The notes: generated from the letters alone by a model not told the origin. DNA of 64,000 nucleotides from Hermatobates lingyangjiaoensis (GCA_026182355.1 JAPFBL010000069.1:1214001-1278000), one strand, 5' to 3'. Shown: positions 22,017 to 34,262, numbered from the stretch's first letter. Translations and numbers: made by a program.

Positions 22017-23915
22017 GCTAACTACTCTTATTATAATGTAATATAACATTTTAATTGCAATGTAATTATTGTTTTAACACTTGAAATATGGAAACAAGTG
22101 ATGTGGACTAACTATTAAGATTAGAATCACTAATTAAATATTATTATTAATTAAATAATTTAATAAAAATCATTAGCAGCAAGCAATCTAATCAAACAGA
22201 ACATTAATTTCTAGGATAGAGTTGCTATAGTCATTCACAGTCCTAATTATTTTTGTTTATCATTTCATTAAATATATAAAATAGTACAAGAAAATAATAA
22301 ACATATAAAAAATTTACATTTTATAATTTTTTTTAGATCAGTTTTTTAAATATATTATTAATTCATCATTAATTTAAAAAATAATAATTTTTTATAAATT
22401 ACATTAATTTTGAAGTATTTTTAATAATTATTTCTCAATATAAATTAATTCAATTGCCATGCATTTTTAATTTTTGAGCTAATTTAAAAAAAAAAATTCA
22501 ATGAAATTATGGTGAGAATGGACAAAATCCGAGAGAATCCAGCCTTTTCTATGTTGTGTTTTCTCTTATTTAATATTCTAACATTAATGCAATTCATATC
22601 TTTCAATATTCATGTTATTAAAATACCAGATGCAAAGTTTATCCTTTTAAAGTTAGCAGAAGAATGGTACCTACTTTAGCATATAATACAATAATATACA
22701 TTTTCTATGAAGGAAAATTTCCCAACAAGAATTTGTATTCATATCCCTAGCATGGAAAATTTTTCTGTACAATTTCATTAAATTCCCTCTAACAATGAGA
22801 ATTTCAGAGTTTTTAAAATTTTGGAATCTCTGACCAGGACAAGCATATCCACTAATCTTATAGGTATTTGCGAATATTGAAACAAGTGATTATCTTTTTC
22901 AGTACTTCAGCAGTAGATTATTTTAAAATAGTCCATTTATATTAAAGTGAATTACTAAATAGCATGATTAAAGTCTTTATTACTTTTTTTTTTAATTTCT
23001 TATATATTTTAACGAGTTGTCTTCATCATAATGGCTGAATGAAAGTTGATAAATTGAAAAAAATTAAGAACTAGCGATGCAGACGTTACATCGTAACGAA
23101 TATATAAAAGTATATTAAGAAATTTAAATATACCTTTAACTATTATGTATTTGAAAAATAATTGAATAAACATTTAGTTTATTAAACTAATCTCTTCAAC
23201 AGCTGCATTGTTCTGGCAATTTGAAGAAAATTGGACTGTGCTTGCTACAATCATGGGGGCTTGCAATAATAAGGTATACACATTGAAGCTACTAACATCC
23301 AAGACAGGCTAGGATTTAAACACATGTAATTACTTTAGATATAATATTCAAATCATGTAATTACAAAACTATCTAATGGTCGTTTAGGTTACAAACTTTG
23401 CTTCAGTTTATTATCAGTAATTGAATGAGGGTTTTGAAAAGGACGTCAAACACCTTTTGCAATTATCGTCAAACAAACTATTTGAAACTACTTCTATATA
23501 TAGAACATTTATTATCTCACGAAAATTACATCCTATGCAATTAGAACGAAGTTTGCTGAATCATTATATATTTATTAATAACCCTGCATGCTTCTATAGA
23601 CACTTATCCTGGTTTTAATACCTCCATTTTGATTTTTTTTTTTTTAGAATATTTTAGATGTTTAAAACATCTGCATAGTATTTGATATTCCAGGAAACAT
23701 TTAATATTTAATTTTTAATGAGGCCATATGTTGATGTATCTTATGAAAGATGAGAATTTAGTAGAGAATAATACACAATAAACAGGAGGAAAACGAATTT
23801 GAAAAGGAGTACACATTTGAATAAATACGTAGGAGTATGAGAGAAATATATTAATTGCCTCTTAACATTCAATATGCTGGGTCATCAATAATTGAATGAT
23901 AATAACAAGATAACA
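22017..23915. other. No gene recognised
   Basis: Very AT-rich stretch with long A/T runs. No repeat relatives were identified and short frames are not convincing. Confidence 0.55.
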
Positions 23916-24110
23916 CAATAAACACATGAAATAGCAACCAATGATGAAACCACAATAAGAAATGGGAAAAAAGACTAATCTTTCAACCATAAGAAGCGGT
24001 CTTCGTCGGAATCAACTGAAGTTGGGTTTTTGACTCTGACAAATACCGTTTGTACAGTTGAAAGATTTTAGTCCTTCTTCCCATTTTTAATGTGGTTTGA
24101 TCATTGAAAC
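23916..24110. mobile_element. Family A palindromic element
   Basis: Left arm with AACACATGAAATAGCAACCA, AACCACAATAAGAAATGGGA and GCGGTCTTCGTCGG. Right arm with TTGGGTTTTTGACTCTGACA, GTTGAAAGATTTTAGTCC and AATGTGGTTTGATCATTGA. Ends join at CCAACTTC. Several substitutions break the CTGACGA core (CTGACAA here). Confidence 0.85.
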
Positions 24111-24401
24111 TTATTGATCATACACACAGGAGTTTACAAAGTATATACACGACGTAGGGAGGAAAAAGAAGACCTTCGCTCTTCCTAAATAAGAAAAATA
24201 AATAAAAATAAAAAAAAAAAATAAAAAAAAATAACTGAGGTAAGTGCCACTTATATAGCGGGGGCAGCATAACTGTAACCGTTTTGACGTTCGAAACCTG
24301 GTAGAATTGCGTGGTTGGTCAAATGCGCGACATAGTATCGTGGTGCCCGCCTCCGCGAGATCCACCTTGGATACCCCCAAGTTTTTCGTGAAAAAAGTCA
24401 T
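24111..24401 (-). other. Open frame in a small GC-rich island, unknown
   Basis: A 96-codon ATG-started frame. The first ~55 codons lie in a GC-rich island (24245-24380) and include VDLAEAGTTILCRAFDQ and RFRTSKRLQLCCPRYI. The C-terminal part is a phenylalanine/tyrosine run produced by A-rich DNA and overlaps the family A element. No family recognised. It may be a retroelement fragment or chance. Confidence 0.2.
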
Positions 24402-25380
24402 TTATGAAAAAAATTAATTAATTTTCTATCATAGTAATTATAAAATGTACTAATCGTTTTGACATGAACTCTCAGTCCTGTACAATCTCTATCGCAAAAT
24501 TTATTTCTCAAGAATACTGTCCAACTCTTAGTTTGAACAATATCACCTAAAATACGCCAGTAAAACCTAAGACAAGAAATAGAATATCAGTGCCACTAAA
24601 ATTGAAACATATGATTTCTCTCCTCACATAACACATTCTTCTTAACAGTCAGACGTGGTTGAAATATAAACAAATATCAATCATATATTGTAATAGAGGT
24701 AGAACACTATTAATTGAATATGTCTTTAAAATGCTGCTTATTCTAATCGTTATATGATTATAATATAAATGATATATGTATTCATTGCATTGAATCCAAC
24801 AAAGAAAACGTATTTTCCTTTAATCTTAAGTTGCATTCATCGGAAATTAAAACATTGTAAAAATTAATGCAACACTGATTATGGTAACATTAACTCACCT
24901 AACGAGGCGATGTACAAGGAGAATAAATGATCCCAGAGTATAACACAAATGTTAACAGTCCCGGATGAAAAGTCTGGAACAGAAGTGCTAATCTACTTGG
25001 TGCACTGAATTTGTAAAATTACTTTTAATAGCCGTCTGTCAATATTATTATTATTTCATTTCCTGAGGATTTACATATGTTAGTTATAGATAATAATTTA
25101 AAAATGTTAAATATCTCAATAAATATATTAAAAAATACTTTTTATTTCACATTGAGAATGTGATGTGAAAATGTGTGAAAAAACAATTTTTTTTCTTTGC
25201 AATTTAATTTTTATTTAAAATTACTGATATACCCTACATAAAAATTTTACACATGAGTGTTAATTTATTTAAAAGATAATTGAATACTAGTTTCTTCGTT
25301 AATCAAAATATATATTTTGTATAATAAAATATATATTTTGTTATAATATTGAATTATAGGGAAATTTATTTATTATTAAT
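24402..25380. other. No gene recognised
   Basis: AT-rich; no repeats noticed. Confidence 0.5.
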
Positions 25381-25719
25381 TTACGATTCTGAGCAGGTTT
25401 TATACGTGAGTGAATGGCCTTTGATGTATGCAAAACAATCAATTGTCTTGTATACAGAGGAACATTCTCTGCAGTATTCAAGAACATTGTCTGCAGAGGA
25501 ACAATTTGCAATATTCAGCTGAGAGGAAAATTTTACATTTAATTTGTAAAGTGTAATATTAGTTTTATTTAACAAATTAGAACAATTTGAAATCACTGTG
25601 CAATTCCACGTCAGAGTGTTCCGCACTGATGTGCAACCCTTTTCATAAAGGTCTAGGCTAAATGTGAACCCCTCAGTCAGACAAAAATGTTGATAGTTTA
25701 AGTAAAGAAAGGGTAGCAT
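25381..25719 (-). CDS. Possible exon: cysteine-rich, N-glycosylated extracellular protein fragment
   Basis: ATG-started frame of 112 codons. It holds 10 cysteines, spaced in several close pairs (for example CRECSSVY), and five N-X-S/T glycosylation sequons within residues about 39-75 (NCT, NCS, NKT, NIT, NCS). That density is unusual for chance translation of AT-rich DNA and suggests an ectodomain. There is no clear signal peptide or transmembrane segment inside the frame. A GT at the HSLTY codons could be a splice donor and CTTCAG upstream an acceptor, so it could be an internal exon. The pattern loosely recalls OSTM1-type luminal domains (a cysteine-rich lysosomal membrane glycoprotein), but I would not assign it. 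It could also be a chance ORF. Confidence 0.3.
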   Translation of the reverse strand: MLPFLYLNYQHFCLTEGFTFSLDLYEKGCTSVRNTLTWNCTVISNCSNLLNKTNITLYKLNVKFSSQLNIANCSSADNVLEYCRECSSVYKTIDCFAYIKGHSLTYKTCSES

Positions 25720-26765
25720 TTTTTTTTAAACTGAAGTTAATCCATTGTTTTAATAGTGTCTGTTACAAGATATAAACCAAGGTTTATAAGATATTTTTCG
25801 ATGTAAGTTTTTTTACACTCCTCTACTTTCCTTGTTTCATTCCTTTAATTTAGTATAGCTTGCATGATTTGAGAAGTTATGAAAGCAGTCAGGCTTTCAT
25901 AACAACTTGATAGATAAATTATAACAATACTTTTAATTACAGATTAGAGTCGAATTTTAATATAAAGTTTTTGAATAACAAACACGCTTTAAAACTGGCA
26001 ATAAATAATTTTTCGCAAAATTGACTGAAAGAGTGTTGTGAATCAGAGAGAGTAGGATTTATCAAAAATCAAAAGAAATATCACGACTAATTTGAATTTA
26101 AGTTCAAATGGCCTTAAACAAAACAGCAAGCTCCTACCAGTAAAGCACTTTATAAATAATACTTTGCATGAAAAAAATGGCTTCTTTTCTAATATAGCAA
26201 AATCACTGCGGCTTTGGTTTTTTACTTGACATTTAATATACATGAGGTATAATTCATCTTAAAACTGGTATTTCAGGTTACAAAATTAAAAAGTTGTTCA
26301 GTAATTGGAATAAACAATCTTCTGCAGAGCTCTGATTAAGATGAAAAGATATTTAGCAAAATGAAGCAAAATATAAATAATAAATATTACATTTGAATAT
26401 CAAATATTTAAATTGAATACACTAAACAATTAATGTTGCTGGACTCTTTTGTGATTTGTCTGATCAAAAACTCTGCCTTCCCACGTTTCGTAAACTGATA
26501 TTTTTCATCATCAATTTACTAATTACTTCATTTTCATTATCAATTTTCAATTTGTATTTAACTTTTTACTAGTCCATAATAAAATATGAAGATATTTAAA
26601 TTTATATCTAAATACTGAATTATGTTTAGTGAAATATAATAATCATATTATTTTTTAACACACATGAACAGGCTGGTGAATATCAATATACCTATTGAAA
26701 AAAACGAAACTATAAAATACGGTATCAAAACGGTAATCAAAATATATTTAATATATTTATATAAA
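25720..26765. other. No gene recognised
   Basis: AT-rich. A short inverted pair TATGAAAGC / GCTTTCATA near 25880 forms a small hairpin. Nothing else. Confidence 0.5.
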
Positions 26766-26987
26766 GATCAATGATCAAACCAAAATAAGGAAATGGGAAA
26801 GCAAGACTAAGATCTTTCAACCGTAACAAGCTGTCTTCGTCAGAGTCAAAAACCCAACAGTTGGGTTTTTGACTCTGACGAAGACCGCTTGTTACCGTTG
26901 AAATATCTTAGTCTTGTTTTCCCATTTTCTTATTGTGGTTTGATTATTGATTGTTATTTCACGTGTTTATGTGAAATCTTTTTATAT
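26766..26987. mobile_element. Family A palindromic element, near complete
   Basis: Two arms meet at CCCAACAGTTGGGTTT. The right arm keeps GACTCTGACGAAGACCGCTT, GTTGAAATATCTTAGTC, TTATTGTGGTTTGAT and the terminal TTTCACGTGTTTATGTGAAA. The motif CTGACGA / A / GACCG ... CGTTGAAA spans 26875-26903. The left arm lacks the outermost terminal block. Confidence 0.9.
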
Positions 26988-28395
26988 ACAGATATACAAA
27001 ATATATCTGATATTGATTTTTATAAAAATACACATAGATATAAAGAATATATTTATTGATTTAAACGACACTTAAAAATTGCAAAAAAAAAAATTGAAAT
27101 CAAGCTCAAGAGTCAAGGAATCAAAAGTGTGAATACACAGAGGAATAAGGAAGTACATTATGTTAGGGGAGGAAATAAACCAAAAAATGACTACGGGAGA
27201 ATATCAATAAGAGCAACTTACGACAAAATATAAAACTATGAATCAAATGAAGAAACTGGAATACAAAACTTAATCATCTTTTAATAAATGATTAATTATA
27301 TTAATTAGTTAAACTTTGAACTAATACTTTAAACAAGCGTATACTAAGTACTTTCATAGCACTACATTTATCTAGAGTTATTTTCAAACCATTGTTTATA
27401 CTCTATTACTTTTATCAGCATAAAAGATGATTCAATAAATAACTGAGCTACTGTTTGTATGTTCAAGAATTTCAATGTATTAAAAACATTTTTGTATTGA
27501 GATCATAGATAATTGGACGAGATTTGTTTAGTTTTGGTAAAGAGTCGGTGGGCGTTCGTTCTTCAGAATCAGAGGCAGGGGTGTAGAGGGAAGAGGCAAA
27601 ATGATATTCCCAAAGGACTTGTATAAACAAATATCAAGAGGGTAATAACCCTGGTTTTCGTAACAGTACCAAACAGTCAGTATGTTGCTGCATTACTATG
27701 TATGAAGCAAATTAATATTCACAGCATTTAACGATAATGATGGAGCACTTGACTGTGCTCACTTCTCACTTACTAATTGCACGTCTTCAACATATTCCGC
27801 CATCTCCACTATCCCATTTAATAAACATAATTACTCTCTTTCAAACAACCATATAATTTTGATTTTTTTTCCTAAAAAAAAAATTTGCAAGAAATGATAA
27901 ACAGGTTTTATTTTCTCTCATTACACTCTATGTTTTGCCTCAAGCTACATAAAACGCCTGACATTGTTCAGCATGAAAATAGCAAAATATAATTTATTCA
28001 TGTCAACGAAGCGTAACCATCTATTATATTTTTTTATTGCAAAAAAATTTGCATTAATTAGTTGTTTTAATAATTCATAGGTAAGTATTAAAACTTAAAT
28101 TACCAAGCAATGGAGAAAAATCTAATAATCAGGCGTTTGAATGGCTAACTCAGAATAAAGAATCGACTTTGGCAAGCACGCTATCATCGGATCACAATGT
28201 CAATGCCATTTACTGCATTGTCTTTTTTACAGCAAAAAAAATCAATTTTTGTGAAATATTTGTATATTTAGTGACTACTTGAATTTGAGGTGCACAGAAA
28301 GAAGACAAAAACACTCGGCATTCAATAAGTTTGTTCATGGAAGTCTTCAGAAGAAATGGAAAATATAGAATTTTATACAACTAAAGTAGTTTTCA
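26988..28395. other. No gene recognised
   Basis: AT-rich. The segment 27530-27640 is purine-rich. No coding or repeat signal. Confidence 0.5.
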
Positions 28396-28508
28396 AGCGT
28401 CTGGTTTGACACCTTCTCTGTACCAGTGCGCTTTGTTCCCCGCTCATATCTCTCCTGAAGACTGTTTAAACCAAAAATTATAGACTGTAAGTTTGTGTTT
28501 TAAATCTA
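28396..28508 (+). mobile_element. PLE-type 3' end, family H
   Basis: TGTACCAGTGCGCTTTGTTC, TCTCTCCTGAAGACTGTTTA, AACCAAAAATTATAGACTGT and AAGTTTGTGTTTTAAATC match the better copy at 37190-37310. It ends against a (TA)n run at 28509-28532. Confidence 0.75.
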
Positions 28509-28532
28509 TATATATATATATATATATATATA
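28509..28532. repeat. (TA)n microsatellite
   Basis: Short TA run directly following an H element end. Confidence 0.85.
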
Positions 28533-28578
28533 GACAAGTTATAAATATTGATAAAAGTATCGACCGTGGAATAGAAAC

Positions 28579-28769
28579 AAAGCTGTAGTTTATCGGGACT
28601 CGGTCAATTCTTCAGGTTCAAATTAAACTCTCATTGCTAACGTTTTGGTTTTTATTTAAAACCTTTTTGTAGGCTTATGAAAAAGGTTTTAAATAAAAAC
28701 CGAAACGTTAGCAATGAGAGTTTAATTTGAACCTGAAGAACTGACCTAGTCCCGATAAACTATAGTTTT
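28579..28769. mobile_element. Palindromic PLE-type element, family I
   Basis: Arms of about 88 bp (28581-28668 and 28680-28769) with an 11-bp spacer. The right arm reads AAAAGGTTTTAAATAAAAAC, CGAAACGTTAGCAATGAGAG, TTTGAACCTGAAGAACTGAC and CCCGATAAACTATAGTTTTG. Related fragments are at 29935-30165 and 49905-49965. Confidence 0.85.
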
Positions 28770-28810
28770 GTATATATGTTATATATACATATACATATGT
28801 TATATATATA

Positions 28811-29128
28811 ACAAGATTCCACATAAACATGTGAAATAACAATCAATGATCACACCACAAAATAAAATGAGAAAAAAGACTAAAATTTTTTAATCACAAC
28901 ATGAGGTCTTCGTCAGAGTCAAAAACCCAACTGAGTTATATCTTTCGTTTACAAACAACTGGTACTAATTAACTGCTATAGAAGAAACCTGAAACAAAAA
29001 GCTGTAATGAGACATATCACATTGTAAGACAGCGCGAGGCAACTGAGTTGAGTTTTGAGTCTGACGAAGGCAACATGTTCTGGTTGATGGGTCTTAGTAT
29101 TTCTCTGCCATATCTTATCGTGGTTTAA
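28811..29128. mobile_element. Family A element split by a ~108-bp repeat
   Basis: Left arm 28811-28933 (CACATAAACATGTGAAATAA to GTCAGAGTCAAAAACCCAAC) and right arm 29042-29128 (TTGAGTCTGACGAAGGCAAC to TATCGTGGTTTA) are separated by 28934-29041. That insert has a ~80-bp relative at 31896-31975 (GTTTACAAACAACT, TATAGAAGAAACCT, AAACAAAAAGCTGT). Confidence 0.8.
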
Positions 29129-29934
29129 ATATATAAATATCGCTTGCTTTAGTAATTAATACAAAAATTATTAAGGAAAAAAAAGATATTATATGACAAA
29201 AATAAAGAAATTTTTAGAGAATTATTAGTGTGAGGAGTGGCTAAACTTATAATAAAAATCGGAAATCTTAATATCATTTAAGAAAACTGACAATAGAAAT
29301 TGATAACTGGGTGAGTGTTGTAGAGAATTGGAGGGTGAGAATTGTTTTATATGATGATGGTTATCGAGGAATGATTTTATTTTTACCCTTGGTAATGAAG
29401 GGTGTTGTCGTAGATAAGGCGGGGGTTGGTACAGGTAGGCGGTTACCTGGGGATGCTGATCTATAGCTTTCTTCTAGAAGGGCATGACACACAGGCAAGG
29501 AAGGGAGAAAAAAAAATCTGTACATTGCAGCTGTCGCCGTCAGATACTTGCACCTCTACCTGGTGAGGTCTATTGTCGAAAAACCAACCCTCCTCACTGC
29601 GCCACTCCTTGCCAATACATCACGCTTAACCGCACAGGCTTCTAGTCTGCCAAAAAAATGTTTTTAAAAATAATAAATTTAAAGTCTCGCAGTAAAATAT
29701 TCCCTTCATGATATATCCAACCCACTGACTACAAACCAGAAATTAAACACTCCGAGCTGCTAGAATATAAATGAAGGGTGCTACATTTGACACGTCTCAG
29801 ATCGCTAACTCTTCAAGTACATTTTACTTTTTGCCCTCAACTTGTTTAGTACTATTCTACACAAATCAATGTGTCTTCTTGTAAACTAACCAAGTTTCGA
29901 TAAACTTTAGTTTTGTATACATAAATATATATAT
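29129..29934. other. No gene recognised; GC-richer at 29390-29660
   Basis: The GC-richer part has no convincing frame and no motif. Composition is similar to the PLE UTR segments at 39.6 and 49.3 kb, so an old retroelement UTR is plausible but unproven. Confidence 0.4.
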
Positions 29935-30165
29935 AACAGATTCAACAATACATCGATCGTTTGACAGAATAGGTGTGTTCTCAGTCTACTCGAAGGTTTT
30001 GTCCGGTTAACATTGCTGTTCCTTTAAATAATGTAAATTTCATTTTCTTAGTTAAAACATTTTTACTTCTGCCTATTAAAAAGGTTTTAAATGGGACCGA
30101 AGCGTTGGCAGTGAGAGTTTGATTTTTTGTCCTGGAGGGTTGGCCGAATCCCGATTGGAGAACAC
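29935..30165 (+). mobile_element. Family I fragment
   Basis: TCGAAGGTTTTGTCCGGTTA recurs at 49917. AAAAAGGTTTTAAATGGGAC and CGAAGCGTTGGCAGTGAGAG match the right arm of the palindrome at 28.7 kb. It ends against a (TA)n run at 30170-30197. Confidence 0.7.

Positions 30166-30169
<4 letters not shown>

Positions 30170-30197
<28 letters not shown>
30170..30197. repeat. (TA)n microsatellite
   Basis: TA run adjoining the family I end. Confidence 0.85.
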
Positions 30198-30203
<6 letters not shown>

Positions 30204-30271
30204 AAGTTCAAAGATTAATTTGAACTTTAAAAATCAGTGGTCCAGAAACTATATCAATGTATATGTATACA

Positions 30272-30465
30272 TTTATAAAGATTTCACATAAACACGTGAA
30301 ATAACAATCAATGATCAAACCACAATAAGAAATGGGAAAACAAGGCTAAGATCTTTCAACCGTAACAAGCGGTCTTCGTCAGAGTTAAAAACCCAACTGG
30401 TTTTTGACAGATCTTATATTGAAAGATCTTAGTCTTGTTTTCCCATTTCTTATTGTGGTTTGACC

Positions 30466-30469
<4 letters not shown>
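30272..30469. mobile_element. Family A palindromic element
   Basis: The complete left terminus GATTTCACATAAACACGTGA through AACCACAATAAGAAATGGGA and GCGGTCTTCGTCAGAGT. The right arm is partly deleted (GTTTTTGACAGATCTTATAT replaces the CTGACGA core) and then GTTTTCCCATTTCTTATTGT GG. It runs into a (TA)n tract at about 30468-30501. Confidence 0.9.
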
Positions 30470-30504
<35 letters not shown>

Positions 30505-30957
30505 CTTTGAATAATTCAGTGTAAATTTTTTAAAAGTAAATCCATTGAAACTATTTGTTTGAACAATAATCTTTTTATATATCAATAGATTGAAATGAAA
30601 TGTTGAATCCTGGGATACTTGTAAGCAGAGATTTTGGTTAAGAACTGAGGTAGACTAAAGAAGTATGACATATATTATTCACATTTCAGATGGAATGTTA
30701 GAAAATATATTCCTCTTTAATTCCTATTTCAGTCATTTTAGTCATCTCAAATAATAAAGATGAATTAAACTTTTCTTAAAGGCAAAGTCAGAACCAGAGA
30801 TTATGCTTAAAATGATTCAATATCCTGAATACTATGTAGATAGCAGTAGGTTTTACTCGAAATCGGCAAGAAAATAAATAGAACATAATGGCCAATTCAT
30901 CATAATGTGCTTTCTTGACCCAATATTCATATAGTATATGATATTTCTTTTGAATTT
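30470..30957. other. (TA)n then no gene recognised
   Basis: The TA tract to 30501 gives a spurious YIYIYI peptide in a minus-strand frame. The rest is AT-rich. Confidence 0.55.
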
Positions 30958-31390
30958 TGAGGTCTTTCGATTAAAACTACTTCTCTTGCCGACATTTAGA
31001 CATATATTTATGTCACCTTCAGAGCTACAACATTTTTTTTTACAATTAGCACTATTACTGTTACATTATCTGCTATCATATTCATTCAGAAGTATTATCT
31101 CTGAATTAATTTTTTAGTGCTGGGCTCCCAGTTCAAATAATATAATAGCAATAAAAATAATAATAATAATAAAGTTCATATATCAATGTGCAAATCCATA
31201 GTTTAATACCAGATTTATCAACCACTCCCTCTCGTACCTTTGAGGTAAAAATCCAAAATTTAAACGATAACCAACATTGTAGTAATAATTGTGCTAATTG
31301 TGAAAAAAAACATGTTGTAGCTCTGAAGATGACACAAATATATGTCGAAACGTCGGTGAGAGAAGTAGTTTCAACCTCAACCCTCAAAAA
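30958..31390. mobile_element. Inverted-repeat PLE-type element, family K
   Basis: Diverged arms 30958-31058 and 31280-31390 share, in inverted orientation, ACTACTTCTCTTGCCGACAT, CATATATTTATGTCACCTTC and AGAGCTACAACATTTTTTTT. The right arm holds CTGAAGATGACACAAATATA then TGTCGAAACGTCGG (31323-31356). The middle ~220 bp has a short frame that may be residual element coding sequence but matches nothing I know. Confidence 0.75.
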
Positions 31391-31895
31391 AATTTTATTA
31401 TAATGGCTAATGGTAAACTAAAGAAATGAAATGAGAATATAGCCAGGCAGGAAATTCTTCTGAAATATATACTATTATGATTACATACATATTGTGTGTA
31501 TGTTAAAATACAGTCATAACTACGTTTATAATATAAGACAGCAACAATTGCAGCTTATCATTTGCTTCTTTGAAGTAAGTGGCTCTGTAGTCGACATGAT
31601 AGCGAATGTATCAACCATTTAAAGAAATATACTCATAATATAAATGTTCTTGGGGAATGCTGGACTTGCGATGTCTAGATATTAATATTCCAAAAGAGTT
31701 TGCCAATATCGTGAAAGAAGTTATATTTCTTATTTATTACTTCAGTTCTACAAATCATCCGATATTTATTTCTACAACCAAAAGCAATAATGATATCATG
31801 TTTTAAACAGTTACTTCTTCGATGAGGAAACTTATAATAGATTCCGTTTCATATCTCAAATTCATACAAGTGAGGATTAATGTAATATGACGTCG
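31391..31895. other. No gene recognised
   Basis: AT-rich spacer. Confidence 0.5.
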
Positions 31896-31990
31896 ATTTT
31901 ATATCTTCTGTTTACAAACAACTTCTACTAATTAATTGTTATAGAAGAAACCTAAAACAAAAAGCTGTTTAATAAGACATAACAATACTG
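31896..31990 (+). repeat. Repeat shared with the insert at 28934-29041
   Basis: GTTTACAAACAACTTCTACT, TATAGAAGAAACCTAAAACA and AAAAGCTGT align with 28945-29010. Nature unknown; about 80 bp. Confidence 0.7.
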
Positions 31991-32304
31991 CAGTCACCTT
32001 GTATTCAACAATAGTTGGCAACAGATTATTTATCAATTGTTCTAAAGGGTTTAAGAGTCAGTCAATTAGCACAAATTATCAATTAAGTGATTAATTAGTC
32101 AATTAAGCACAAATAATCAAACCAATGATAATCAAGCAATACAAGTAAGGAATTCAAGCGAAAATATAATACTATAACTATTCACTAAATAATTATTAAA
32201 AATTATATAATTATTTTTATTGTTATTTATATTATTTATTTATTTATATCATTTAAATTATATAATAATGTGAAATGTGTGACTTTTATTATTTTTTTTA
32301 TTAT

Positions 32305-32492
32305 TGATCAAACCAAAATAAGAAATAAGAAAACAAGACTAAGATCTTTCAACCGTAACAAGCGGTCTTCGTCAGAGTCAAAAACCCAACTGACGAAGAC
32401 CGCTTGTTACGGTTGAAAGATCTTAGTCTTGTTTTCCGATTTCCTATTGTGGTTTGATCATTGATTGTTACTTCACGTGTTTATGTGAAATC

Positions 32493-32499
<7 letters not shown>
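32305..32499. mobile_element. Family A palindromic element, best core
   Basis: Arms meet at CAAAAACCCAACTGACGAAG. The right arm has ACCGCTTGTTACGGTTGAAA, GATCTTAGTCTTGTTTTCC, TTGTGGTTTGATCATTGATT and the terminal TTCACGTGTTTATGTGAAAT. An (ATT)n tract follows directly at 32498-32546. Confidence 0.92.
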
Positions 32500-32523
<24 letters not shown>

Positions 32524-32546
32524 ATTATTATTATTATTATTATAGA
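32498..32546. repeat. (ATT)n microsatellite
   Basis: About 16 ATT units with one interruption, starting in the terminal CTTTTTATT of the A element. Confidence 0.9.
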
Positions 32547-32549
32547 ACA

Positions 32550-34008
32550 ATATGCTCCATTAGGCATTATAAGCATTAAAATCTTGGATGGTACACATTA
32601 ATTCTTATTAAGTTATGATAATGTGACTTACAATAATTATAATCACGATAATATAAAGTAATAATACGAAACAAAATAATAACTACACAATAATTACAGT
32701 TAGACATAATGAAGGCAGGGCAATCGCGACAACTCATAAAGCACTATACAGGTTAGTATAATAAGTAAGTATACTTCAAGTAAGTATAAGTTAGTATACT
32801 TCAAGTAAGATGAAGTATAAAATGTTTGACTATATAAAATCTCGTGCAATACATGTATTCTTTTTGATAAAGTTTATATAATGTATAGGCGTCAACCATA
32901 TAAACGCAGGTGCAATACATTCTAACCGTATGTTAACAGTAATTGTGACCATATAAACGCATATGTAAACTTGCTTTGTACTTTAAATGTAAAATATGAA
33001 ACCCTTTGAATTATTATTTTATAGAAATTTGGGTGAGAGGGTAACTAAAGTTGCACTATAGTACTGAACATCACATCAATGTTCTTTGTAATCTATAGAA
33101 AGTGAATAAATTTACTAAATGAACAACAAATTCGTCAAATATTTTTGAATATAATAACACGTGAGAAATGCGATAACTTTCGTCAAAATCCTTTTCATTG
33201 CCATAGAAACAAACAATGCCAAGAATATTTAAAAACTACAATATGATTTAAATAAATCTGTATTAAATTCATCTTTTCATTTAGCAGAAATAAATCTATT
33301 TTTCCTTCACCTTCTTACTGTATATCCATCATTATATTCGTATCAATACATCTTTATTTAATCGTTTTTAAAAGAAATGAACAGTTCAATAAAATGTTTT
33401 TGAGCAATTTATTTGGATAAACGTGCAGGTTCCTTATTAGAAGCAATCGTTACGTTACAAAATAAATACAGCATTCAAACGATTTGTCAGAAAAATATCT
33501 GATCAAACATTACCATTCTTATTCGATAGTCAAAAATAAATTGGGTTTTTTAAGGATAATGTTATAAACAGCTTTCAACAGCGTTTTGATTATTAATACC
33601 ATAACGGTGGATTATCTGGTCCATCATTTAAATAGAGACCATCCAGTAACCTTTCTGGCATCTCTTTTAATTGGAATTAGCTGCACTAGCTGGTTATGAT
33701 CTATACTGGTAATGTCGATTACTCGGTTTACTTTCTCTGTTATCTAAATAACAATAAACTAATTAATAAAAATACCATTAAAATTTTGATTCCAATCTTT
33801 AAAAAAGTCAGTTAATTTAAATTGTACATATATGCAGTATATACTATATTTTCATAATTTTATAGATTTATGTAGCAGTCTTTTTACTGGGCTCAAAACC
33901 AAACTGATATGACTCTCTGACATGCATGCTCAAAAAGTTAATATTAGTGTTCTGTAATTGTTACATTGCTGTAATTCTGTAATAGTTAAATTAGTATCCT
34001 TGGATTAG
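32550..34008. other. No gene recognised
   Basis: AT-rich. A short imperfect tandem of AAGTAAGTATA-like units lies at 32755-32815. No coding signal. Confidence 0.5.
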
Positions 34009-34262
34009 TTAGGTTAGGTTGCAGTAGCAGTCTCGCAATAAAACAGACATAGGCTGAATATAGGCCCTTTGTGATATCCCAAATGGTTCTACATTGGGAG
34101 TCCTTAATTTTGCCAAACTCAATTGTATTTTGAGTAACGAGTACTTGACATCGTGTAAGCCTGGGACTGATAGCTTAACGTCCTCTCTAAGAGCCGGTGT
34201 GCTCAGATTTATTCATCTCCCGCATAAATAACTCGAGGACCATAGTGGGTATTGAATATATA
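34009..34262 (-). mobile_element. tRNA-derived SINE, tail type 1, 5'-truncated
   Basis: Minus strand body ATTTATGCGGGAGATGAATA to GATGTCAAGTACTCGTTACT, then GGATATCACAAAGGGCC and the tail ACTGCAACCTAACCTAACTA. The tRNA head is missing beyond the CTATGGTCC block, so the element is truncated at its 5' side. Confidence 0.85.

Noticed and set aside
26766..26987. Family A palindromes as transcription terminators
   Set aside because: Twelve dispersed copies with conserved termini and no neighbouring genes indicate a mobile element.
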